DNA of 7,490 nucleotides from NCBI GenBank assembly GCA_900555165.1, contig USKE01000107.1:1-7490 (forward strand), read 5' to 3'. A program made the position numbers and the translations under genes. This document shows positions 1 through 5,381 of this stretch, in pieces. The notes below the pieces were generated by a model. It did not search any database and was not told the origin of the DNA. It saw only the letters and a program-made list of their open reading frames with translations. The stretch comes from an uncultured Porphyromonadaceae bacterium (lineage in GTDB: Bacteria; Bacteroidota; Bacteroidia; Bacteroidales; Muribaculaceae). Position 1 is the stretch's first letter; every line of letters starts with the position of its first letter.

Positions 1-159
1 ATGCTTTTCTGGGACGTGAACAACGGTATCTCACGCCGAGCCTGGGGTCGCAACAAAGGCGCCCTCGACGCCATCCGCCGCGAGATGGAACGCACGCCGG
101 GCCTGAAGGTCACCCTCCCCAACATAGTAGACGACAACATCATTGCAGAATCATTTTGA
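1..159 (+). CDS. hutU: Urocanate hydratase, C-terminal end (5' part outside window)
   Basis: The reading frame is open from base 1 and gives 52 residues before TGA at 157-159. Urocanate hydratase (EC 4.2.1.49) is the cytosolic NAD-dependent enzyme that converts urocanate to imidazolonepropionate, step two of histidine breakdown. The segment MLFWDVNNGISRRAWGRNKG followed by a LKVTLPN motif resembles, from memory, the C-terminus of vertebrate UROC1 (MLAWDVSNGVARRCW... VVTLPH), and not the shorter proteobacterial HutU tail. Long UROC1-like enzymes of about 660-680 aa are usual in Bacteroidetes. The ATG at base 1 is almost certainly an internal methionine, so the gene continues upstream of the window. 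Only 18 nt separate its stop from the hutH start, which supports one operon. The catalytic and NAD-binding regions are not visible. The identification rests on this short tail plus the hutH-hutI context. Confidence 0.82.
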   Translation: MLFWDVNNGISRRAWGRNKGALDAIRREMERTPGLKVTLPNIVDDNIIAESF

Positions 160-177
160 TTCATATCTGACTCATAT

Positions 178-1203
178 ATGAAACACGAAATAAGTGCCGA
201 ATGGCTCACCATAGACAAAGTAGGTGAAATACTGCGCGAGCATGCCGAGCTGTCGCTCAGCGCCGACGCCCGCAACCGCATCGAGACCTGCCGCAACTAC
301 CTCGACAACAAGATGGAGACCCAGAAGGAACCCATCTACGGCATCACCACCGGTTTCGGTTCGCTCTGCAACATCTCGATTGACGCCACACAGCTGCGTC
401 AGCTCCAGAAAAACCTGGTGATGAGCCACAGTTGCGGCGTGGGCGAGCGCGTGCCCGACGAGATCGTGCGCTTGATGCTCCTGCTCAAGGCGCAGTCGCT
501 GAGCTACGGCAACTCGGGCGTGCAGCTCGTGACCGTGCAGCGCCTGCTCGACTTCTTCAACAACGATATACTGCCGGTAGTGTACCAGCAGGGTTCGCTC
601 GGCGCCTCGGGCGACCTCGCCCCGCTGGCCAACATGAGCCTCCCCCTGCTCGGTCTCGGCATGGTCAGCCACAAGGGTGAACTGCGCCCCGCGGCCGACG
701 TGCTTGCCGAAATGGGATGGGAACCGATTGAACTGCAGTCGAAAGAGGGTCTGGCCCTGCTCAACGGCACACAGTTCATGAGCGCCTACGGCGTGTGGTC
801 GCTGCTCAACGCCAAGCGTCTGTCTAAACTGGCCGACAAGATCGCCGCCATGTCGCTCGACGCGTTTGACGGCCGCATAGAGCCGTTCTGCGACCCCGTG
901 AACGTGGTGCGCAACCACAAGGGGCAGATTGAGACGGCACGCGTGATGCGCCGCTGGCTCGAAGGCTCCGAACTGATAAAACGCCATAAGGAGCATGTGC
1001 AGGATCCCTATTCGTTCCGCTGCATCCCGCAGGTGCACGGTGCCGCTAAAGACACCCTGGCGCATGTATGGCATGTGCTTGAGGACGAGATCAACGCCCC
1101 GACCGACAACCCAACGATATTCCCCGAGCTTGACATGATTGTGTCGGCCGGAAACTTCCCCGTCTCAATCCTCCCCCCCTGCCGATGGACTTCCTGGCCG
1201 TAG
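178..1203 (+). CDS. hutH: Histidine ammonia-lyase, N-terminal part of a frameshifted hutH
   Basis: Histidine ammonia-lyase (EC 4.3.1.3) deaminates L-histidine to urocanate, the first step of the hut pathway, as a cytosolic homotetramer with the MIO cofactor. The full gene spans 178-1679, but the frame breaks. This part encodes about 327 genuine residues, then 14 out-of-frame residues before TAG. Family hallmarks are clear: YGITTGFG with the conserved Tyr at residue 54, and GSLGASGDLAPL with the MIO-forming Ala-Ser-Gly at 143-145. The chain is homologous up to SAGNF (Phe327), where family members continue with an HGQPLALP-like motif; here it reads PVSILPPC. The ATG at 178 lies 18 nt after the hutU stop and gives the expected N-terminus. 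Joined to the second part, the product would be about 499 aa, normal for HutH (about 500). As written, the protein would lack the C-terminal third and should be inactive. Confidence 0.9.
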   Translation: MKHEISAEWLTIDKVGEILREHAELSLSADARNRIETCRNYLDNKMETQKEPIYGITTGFGSLCNISIDATQLRQLQKNLVMSHSCGVGERVPDEIVRLMLLLKAQSLSYGNSGVQLVTVQRLLDFFNNDILPVVYQQGSLGASGDLAPLANMSLPLLGLGMVSHKGELRPAADVLAEMGWEPIELQSKEGLALLNGTQFMSAYGVWSLLNAKRLSKLADKIAAMSLDAFDGRIEPFCDPVNVVRNHKGQIETARVMRRWLEGSELIKRHKEHVQDPYSFRCIPQVHGAAKDTLAHVWHVLEDEINAPTDNPTIFPELDMIVSAGNFPVSILPPCRWTSWP

Positions 1204-1679
1204 CCATGAGCGAGCTCTCCAATATTTCTGAGCGACGCATCTACAAACTCATCGGCGGCACGCGCGGCCTCCCCTCGTTCCTGGTGGCACGTCCCGGCGT
1301 AAACTCGGGGTTCATGATTCCCCAGTACGCCGCCGCGTCGATTGTCAACCAGTCGAAAGGGTTCTGCTGGCCCAACAGCTGTGACTCGATACCCTCGTCG
1401 CAGGGTCAGGAAGACCATGTGTCGATGGGTTCGAACGCCGCCACAAAGCTTTACCGCGTGGTCAACAACACCGAGCGCGTGCTTGCCATAGAACTGTTCA
1501 ACGCCGCACAGGCCCTTGATTTCCGCCGTCCGCTGAAATCGTCGCCCGCAATCGAACAGTGGCACGCCGAATACCGCAAGGTAGTGCCGTTCATCGAGAA
1601 CGACACCGTGATGTCGCCGCTGATCGAGGCCTCGGTCAACTTCATCCGTCAGAATCCCGCCACAGATGTTGCTGATTAA
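1185..1679 (+). CDS. hutH: Histidine ammonia-lyase, C-terminal part of a frameshifted hutH
   Basis: This is the continuation of hutH in another frame. It gives 164 residues starting MDFLAVAMSELSNISERR and ending at TAA 1677-1679. In family members this segment follows directly after GNFHGQPLALP, so it is one gene with 178-1203. It carries the conserved QEDHVSMG motif with the active-site Glu, and the region after it is collinear with the family to the normal C-terminus. Between Phe327 of the first part and this Met there are 26 nt, where 24 nt (8 codons) are expected. The net shift is therefore +2 (equivalent to -1). There is no sign of further decay. The ATG at 1185 is a normal internal Met, and I see no ribosome binding site suggesting independent translation. 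The 3' end overlaps the hutI start by 14 nt, implying translational coupling. Confidence 0.88.
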   Translation: MDFLAVAMSELSNISERRIYKLIGGTRGLPSFLVARPGVNSGFMIPQYAAASIVNQSKGFCWPNSCDSIPSSQGQEDHVSMGSNAATKLYRVVNNTERVLAIELFNAAQALDFRRPLKSSPAIEQWHAEYRKVVPFIENDTVMSPLIEASVNFIRQNPATDVAD

Positions 1680-2898
1680 AAATATCGGCGCCATCCTGGG
1701 CGCACGCGCTGCGGCTCCCGAAGCTCTCAAAGGCGAGGAATTAGCTGATCTGCCTGTTATTGCCGACGCATGGCTTACTGTCGACGGCGAACGCATAGCC
1801 GCGTTCGGCACACAGGCCGACATGCCTGCCGAATCAGGTTTCCAGACCGTGGTCGACGCCCGCGGGGGATACATCCTCCCGGCCTTCTGCGACTCGCACA
1901 CGCATATTGTGTATGCCGGTAGCCGCGAGGGTGAGTTCCGCGACAAGATCGCCGGCCTGAGCTATGAGGAGATAGCGCGCCGCGGAGGCGGCATCCTCAA
2001 CTCGGCCGACCGTCTGCACGAAACATCCGAGGATGAGCTTTTCGCACAGGCTCGCGCCCGTCTGCGCCAGGTAATGGCAAAGGGCACCGGCGCCATCGAA
2101 ATCAAGAGCGGCTACGGACTCAACACTGCTGATGAGCTGAAGATGCTCCGCGTCATCCGCCGACTGGCCGAGGCCGAACCGGGCATGACGATAAAATCGA
2201 CATTCCTGGGCGCACATGCCGTAGGACGCGAGTTTGTGGGGCGCCAGAGCGAATACGTTGACATGCTCATCGACGAGATGCTCCCCGCTGTGGCCGCCGA
2301 AGGGCTCGCAGATTTCGTGGATGTATTCTGCGACAAGGGGTTCTTCACTGTCGACGAGACCGACCGCATACTCGCCGCAGCAGCCCGCTACGGCATACGC
2401 CCCAAAATCCACGCCAACGAGCTTGACGCCTCGGGCGGCGTGCAGGTAGGCGTGCGCCACGGAGCACTGTCGGTCGACCATCTCGAACGCATGGGTGCCG
2501 ACGAGATAGAGTGCCTGCGTGGCTCGCAGACCATAGCCACCATGCTGCCGGGTGCCTCGTTCTTCCTGGGGATGCCATACGCTCCGGCCCGCGACGCCGT
2601 GGCTGCAGGGCTTACCGTAGCCCTTGCCTCTGACTACAACCCCGGCTCGTCACCCTCGGGCGACATGCGGTTTGTTTGGGCACTCGGATGCATTAAGATG
2701 CGTCTTACCCCCGAACAGGCGCTCAACGCCGTGACACTCAACGGTGCCACCGCAATGGGTCTTTCGGCCGACTACGGGTCGGTGACCCCCGGCAAATACG
2801 CGTCGCTGATCATGACACATCCCCTCCCCTCGCCGGCCTACATCCCGTATGCCTACACCGAGCCCTGGATCGCCCGCGTGTTCCACAAGGGGCGCTGA
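1666..2898 (+). CDS. hutI: Imidazolonepropionase
   Basis: This encodes imidazolonepropionase (EC 3.5.2.7), the cytosolic metal-dependent amidohydrolase that opens the ring of 4-imidazolone-5-propionate to give N-formimino-L-glutamate, step three of histidine degradation. The 410-aa length is typical of HutI. The visible metal-site motifs are DSHTHIVYAG (His78 and His80), HANELDASGG (His249), SVDHLE (His272) and ASDYNPGSSPS (Asp323). Their spacing matches the amidohydrolase fold and the HutI zinc ligands. KSGYGL and FLGAHA are further family motifs. A short N-terminal and a C-terminal beta segment flank the barrel, as in relatives. The ATG at 1666 lies inside the last codons of hutH (14-nt overlap) and gives MLLIKNIGAILG, a standard N-terminus, so this start is well supported. 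The gene is intact and unremarkable in composition. It is the last hut gene here; the formiminoglutamate-processing enzyme does not follow it. Confidence 0.96.
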   Translation: MLLIKNIGAILGARAAAPEALKGEELADLPVIADAWLTVDGERIAAFGTQADMPAESGFQTVVDARGGYILPAFCDSHTHIVYAGSREGEFRDKIAGLSYEEIARRGGGILNSADRLHETSEDELFAQARARLRQVMAKGTGAIEIKSGYGLNTADELKMLRVIRRLAEAEPGMTIKSTFLGAHAVGREFVGRQSEYVDMLIDEMLPAVAAEGLADFVDVFCDKGFFTVDETDRILAAAARYGIRPKIHANELDASGGVQVGVRHGALSVDHLERMGADEIECLRGSQTIATMLPGASFFLGMPYAPARDAVAAGLTVALASDYNPGSSPSGDMRFVWALGCIKMRLTPEQALNAVTLNGATAMGLSADYGSVTPGKYASLIMTHPLPSPAYIPYAYTEPWIARVFHKGR

Positions 2899-2936
2899 AT
2901 AATAACCGGTTGAAAAATATTTAATAATTTTTAGTG

Positions 2937-2969
2937 TAGTGACAACTTCCGTTCGGGGAGTTGTCACTA
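2937..2969. promoter_or_regulatory. Strong hairpin between hutI and dnaB
   Basis: A perfect 11-bp inverted repeat (TAGTGACAACT at 2937-2947 and AGTTGTCACTA at 2959-2969) extends inward through a T-G wobble and two C-G pairs. The result is a 14-bp stem closing a 5-nt GTTCG loop. It starts 38 nt after the hutI stop and ends 11 nt before the dnaB ATG. An AT-rich tract (about 2911-2932) precedes it, and its 3' arm overlaps the TA of a TAACTTTG promoter element. It could be the hut transcription terminator (although no long T run follows), an operator palindrome for dnaB, or an RNA hairpin in a dnaB leader if transcription starts upstream. The structure is seen directly; the role is inferred. Confidence 0.6.
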
Positions 2970-2975
2970 ACTTTG
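2968..2975 (+). promoter_or_regulatory. Bacteroidetes-type -7 promoter element before dnaB
   Basis: TAACTTTG matches exactly the TAnnTTTG consensus of the Bacteroidetes primary sigma factor -7 box. I see no convincing TTTG-type -33 element at the usual distance upstream. The match ends only 5 nt before the dnaB ATG at 2981. Transcription would therefore start at or near the A of the start codon, giving an essentially leaderless transcript. The short consensus could occur by chance, so this is tentative. Confidence 0.35.
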
Positions 2976-2980
2976 TAGTG

Positions 2981-4540
2981 ATGGAAACCTACAGCAACGA
3001 CAACCGACGGAGATTCGACAACCAGAAACGCCAGAACCAGCTCCTTGAGAAAGACGGACGCATCGCGCCGCGCGATACCGAGGTCGAGGAGGCGGTGCTG
3101 GGCGCCCTGATGCTTGAGAAAGACGCATACACCACCGTATGCGACCTGCTGAAACCCGAATGTTTCTATGACCCCGCCAACCAGAAAATCTACGAGGCTA
3201 TACAGCAGCTCGGGGCATCGCAGCAGCCTGTCGACATGCTTACAGTCACCGAGCGTCTGCGCGCCAACGGCGTGCTGAACGAAGTCGGCGGTCCGGCGCG
3301 CATATCCGAGCTGACCTCGCGCGTGGCCTCAGGGGCGCACGTCGATTTCCATGCCCATATCGTAGCCCAGAAATATCTGGCACGCGAGCTGATTTCGTTT
3401 GCCTCCAACATAGAGGGTAAAGCCTACGACGAGGCTAACGACGTCGACGACCTGCTCCAGGAGGCCGAAGGGAAACTCTTCGAAATCTCGCAACGCAACG
3501 TAAAGAAGGATGTAACTCAGATCGACCCCGTGATCAAGCAGGCCATCGAGCAGATCGAGGCCGCCGCAAACCGCGAATCGGGTCTGTCGGGTCTTGAGAC
3601 ACAGTTTCACGAACTCGACAAGCTCACGTCGGGCTGGCAGAACTCCGACCTCATCATCATCGCCGCCCGTCCGGCCATGGGAAAGACGGCGTTCGTGCTC
3701 TCCATGGCCCGCAATATGGCAGTGAATGTCAATACCCCGGTGGCCATATTCTCGCTTGAGATGAGTAATCTCCAGCTTGTGAACCGTCTGATATCGAACG
3801 TCTGCGAGCTCGAGGGCGAGAAAATCAAGTCTGGCCGTCTGCTCGACTCCGACTGGGACAAGCTCATGGCCGGCGTGAGGAAACTGTATTCGGCACCGCT
3901 GTATATCGACGATACCCCCTCGCTCTCCATCTTCGAGCTGCGCACCAAGGCTCGCCGCCTGGTGCGCGAACACCATGTGAAGTGCATAATTATCGACTAC
4001 CTTCAGCTGATGAACGCCTCGGGCATGCGGTTCGGCTCGCGCGAGCAGGAGGTATCAATGATCTCGCGTTCGCTGAAACAGCTGGCCAAAGAGCTCAACA
4101 TCCCCATCATAGCGCTTTCACAGCTGAACCGTTCGGTGGAACAGCGCGGCGCCGACAACTCGGCGGCCAAACGTCCGCAGCTGAGTGACCTGCGTGAATC
4201 GGGCGCCATCGAGCAGGACGCCGACATCGTATGTTTCATCCACCGCCCGGAATACTACCTGCACAGCGGCGAGGATGCCGAAGGCAACGACATCCGCGGT
4301 CTGGCACTGTTCATCGTGGCAAAGCACCGTTCGGGTAAGGTCGACGACGTGAAGATGCGATTCGTGTCGCAGTATGCCCGTTTCCAGAACTGGGACGAGG
4401 ATACCGCCGTCACCCGCTCTATCGTGGGGTCGAAACTCAACGGCGGCGACAACGGCGCCCCCGCCTCAGATCCCCTCTACGGCGACACCCCCTTCCAGGG
4501 TGGCAGCGCCACCCTCGGCACCGGCGACGCCCCATTCTGA
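2981..4540 (+). CDS. dnaB: Replicative DNA helicase DnaB
   Basis: DnaB is the hexameric, ATP-driven helicase that unwinds DNA at the replication fork, partnering with primase and the loader. Residues from about 26 to 130 match the N-terminal DnaB domain (TEVEEAVLGALMLEKDA...). A linker follows, then the RecA-like C-terminal domain. Walker A is ARPAMGKT with Lys235, Walker B is IIIDYLQLM with Asp339, and the sensor/arginine region contains SQLNRSVEQR, DLRESGAIEQDADIV and KHRSGKVDDV. No intein interrupts the usual P-loop insertion site. A Gly/Ala/Pro-rich low-complexity tail of about 40 residues ends the protein, as in many Bacteroidetes DnaBs. I chose ATG 2981 (519 aa). An in-frame GTG at 2939 would add 14 residues, but these would be encoded by the hairpin and promoter-like DNA. 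The gene lies 82 nt after hutI on the same strand, but with its own probable promoter it is likely a separate unit. Confidence 0.97.
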   Translation: METYSNDNRRRFDNQKRQNQLLEKDGRIAPRDTEVEEAVLGALMLEKDAYTTVCDLLKPECFYDPANQKIYEAIQQLGASQQPVDMLTVTERLRANGVLNEVGGPARISELTSRVASGAHVDFHAHIVAQKYLARELISFASNIEGKAYDEANDVDDLLQEAEGKLFEISQRNVKKDVTQIDPVIKQAIEQIEAAANRESGLSGLETQFHELDKLTSGWQNSDLIIIAARPAMGKTAFVLSMARNMAVNVNTPVAIFSLEMSNLQLVNRLISNVCELEGEKIKSGRLLDSDWDKLMAGVRKLYSAPLYIDDTPSLSIFELRTKARRLVREHHVKCIIIDYLQLMNASGMRFGSREQEVSMISRSLKQLAKELNIPIIALSQLNRSVEQRGADNSAAKRPQLSDLRESGAIEQDADIVCFIHRPEYYLHSGEDAEGNDIRGLALFIVAKHRSGKVDDVKMRFVSQYARFQNWDEDTAVTRSIVGSKLNGGDNGAPASDPLYGDTPFQGGSATLGTGDAPF

Positions 4541-4616
4541 TTCCGCCCCAGCAGCACGCCCAATCACATCCTGGCGTACTCAACAGCACAGGGCGTTTTG
4601 CGCCGCCAACCGATAT

Positions 4617-4645
4617 AAAACTACTGGTATCCAGTAAAATGTTTT
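4617..4645 (+). terminator. Possible dnaB terminator hairpin
   Basis: TACTGG (4622-4627) and CCAGTA (4631-4636) form a 6-bp stem with a 3-nt loop. AAAAC before it can pair with GTTTT (4641-4645) after it, across a small internal loop, so a short U-rich 3' side is present. It lies about 80 nt after the dnaB stop. The stem is short and AT-poor only in the middle, so this is a weak candidate; the neighbouring palindromic element could do the terminating instead. Confidence 0.3.
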
Positions 4646-4698
4646 GGAGTCATAGCGAAAACATAAGAGGGTGTTGCAAAACTCGGTTTTCGCCTAAT

Positions 4699-4723
4699 TT
4701 GTAGGGACATCGCTTTGCGATGT
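4699..4723 (+). repeat. REP-like element, copy A (GTAGGG-headed hairpin)
   Basis: TTGTAGGG is followed by a perfect 7-bp hairpin, ACATCGC-TTT-GCGATGT (4707-4723). A GTAG tetranucleotide at the 5' foot of a hairpin is the classical signature of REP elements mobilised by TnpA-REP (RAYT) transposases. The assignment to that class is by analogy only. Confidence 0.5.
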
Positions 4724-4750
4724 TTGGTTGTTTATCAGCAAGATAACCTA

Positions 4751-4775
4751 ACATGCCAAAGGCATGTCCCTACAA
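4751..4775 (-). repeat. REP-like element, copy B (inverted relative to copy A)
   Basis: On the minus strand this reads TTGTAGGG followed by a perfect 7-bp hairpin, ACATGCC-TTT-GGCATGT. It shares the head, the first four stem bases and the TTT loop with copy A but has different stem tips with compensating changes on both arms. Both copies therefore kept their base pairing while diverging. Confidence 0.5.
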
Positions 4776-4847
4776 TTCGAGGATTTTTGCAACACCCTCC
4801 GCCGACAGCAGAAACAATCCGGTCATTTACCCGGTGTCCGGGGAAAC

Positions 4848-4873
4848 GGTCGCTATATGTAGCGACCCTACAA
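4848..4873 (-). repeat. REP-like element, copy C, outside the terminal repeats
   Basis: On the minus strand this reads TTGTAGGG followed by TCGCTA-CATA-TAGCGA and CC. The last two G of the head pair with the CC, giving a perfect 8-bp stem with a 4-nt loop (GGTCGCTA at 4848-4855, TAGCGACC at 4860-4867). It has the same TTGTAGGG head as copies A and B but an unrelated stem and loop, and lies 48 nt beyond the right terminal repeat of the 133-bp element. Confidence 0.45.
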
Positions 4874-4979
4874 TGAATACCGGAATATTCTGCAACATGT
4901 TTCTGACGCGCGGGCACCGGGGGGATGCCTTACGGTCAAGATTCAAACGGCGAACGGGGGGTATTATTTCACGGTGCCG

Positions 4980-5381
4980 TCATTTTTGTTCGAGGGCTTC
5001 GAGCAGGGCATCGCCATGGAGCTGTCCCATAAGGGTATATCCGGGCCAGGAGAGGTGCACGCGGTCGCCGCCGAACAGCCCGGCGCTGACCCAGCGGGTC
5101 GACGAGCCGTCGCCCCCGGCAACGGCGTGGAAATCATACACGGGGATGGAGTGCTCGCGGCCGTAGCGCTTGATCAGTTCGCTGAAGTGGCCTACGTTGC
5201 GGTTGGGGGCGTAGGTGGTGACATAGCGTGTGCGGCGGCGCCGTTTCTTCCCCTTGCGGGTGCGTGTGGCTTTGCCGCGCACGGCCCTTGTGGAGCGTTT
5301 CTGCGCCTCGGCGGGGGTGGTGAGCATGATCTTCACGCCGGGCACGGCGGCCTTTATCTCGCTGACCAGGCGGTCGACCCG
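4980..5381 (-). CDS. SGNH/GDSL hydrolase, C-terminal part of a frameshifted gene
   Basis: This is the continuation of the gene at 5354-6367, in a different frame, from about RVDRLVSEIKAAVPG to LLEALEQK and TGA at 4982-4980 (133 residues). It supplies block V of the SGNH fold, GDRVHLSWPGYTLMG, with the catalytic Asp-x-x-His, and the LTTPAEAQ strand region. The junction is explained by one lost C: restoring it gives ...DAQFLRVDRLVSEI with no other change, and a complete protein of 462 aa. An unusual Lys/Arg-rich stretch (15 of 25 residues basic, 5226-5300) lies between the LTTPAEAQ strand and the block V region. There is no credible start codon or promoter at the break, so this part is not an independent gene. 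Confidence 0.8.
   Translation of the reverse strand, partial: RVDRLVSEIKAAVPGVKIMLTTPAEAQKRSTRAVRGKATRTRKGKKRRRRTRYVTTYAPNRNVGHFSELIKRYGREHSIPVYDFHAVAGGDGSSTRWVSAGLFGGDRVHLSWPGYTLMGQLHGDALLEALEQK

Larger units (their letters stand above)
4667..4799. mobile_element. 133-bp MITE-like palindromic element with 15-bp terminal inverted repeats
   Basis: GAGGGTGTTGCAAAA at 4667-4681 is repeated perfectly inverted at 4785-4799. Inside, TTGTAGGGACAT at 4699-4710 has its exact inverse at 4764-4775. Between these, two 7-bp hairpins (4707-4723 and 4751-4767) stand back to back around a small, imperfect central stem (about 4732-4746). The whole unit can fold into one long cruciform. It encodes no protein, which fits a non-autonomous miniature element or a paired REP (BIME-like) unit. 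The flanks (ATAA on the left, CGCC on the right) show no target-site duplication, so recent transposition is not demonstrated. The parent transposase is unknown; the terminal repeat looks insertion-sequence-like, but I cannot name a family. Confidence 0.6.
4541..4979. other. Intergenic region between convergent dnaB and SGNH hydrolase genes
   Basis: This 439-nt stretch holds no credible gene. The open frames through it have no recognisable protein and run into the antisense of the hydrolase. It contains a small hairpin after dnaB (4622-4636), an 8-bp inverted pair GCGAAAAC/GTTTTCGC (4655-4662 and 4686-4693) straddling the left terminal repeat, a 133-bp palindromic element (4667-4799), and a third GTAGGG-headed hairpin (4848-4873). 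From 4875 to 4979 I see nothing beyond an 8-bp palindrome, GAATATTC. A tail-to-tail gene arrangement is the usual home for terminators and REP-like repeats. Confidence 0.75.

Noticed and set aside
172..1074. Long antisense open frame of 300 codons opposite hutH
   Set aside because: Low-complexity His/Val/Ala-rich translation with no known motif; it mirrors the codon bias of the GC-rich hutH coding strand.
1160..1190. Programmed frameshift in hutH joining the two frames
   Set aside because: The conserved motif at the junction is destroyed in every frame, so a ribosomal slip would not restore a functional active site.
2939..2980. GTG at 2939 as an upstream dnaB start
   Set aside because: The 14 added residues would be encoded by the hairpin and TAACTTTG box; ATG 2981 gives the normal DnaB N-terminus and length.
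4667..4873. CRISPR array or phage attachment site
   Set aside because: Repeats are inverted and unevenly spaced, with no direct repeat-spacer pattern; no tRNA, integrase or cas gene is present.
4753..5166. Plus-strand open frame of 137 codons starting inside the palindromic element
   Set aside because: It runs through repeat DNA and then antisense to the hydrolase C-terminus; no coherent protein features.
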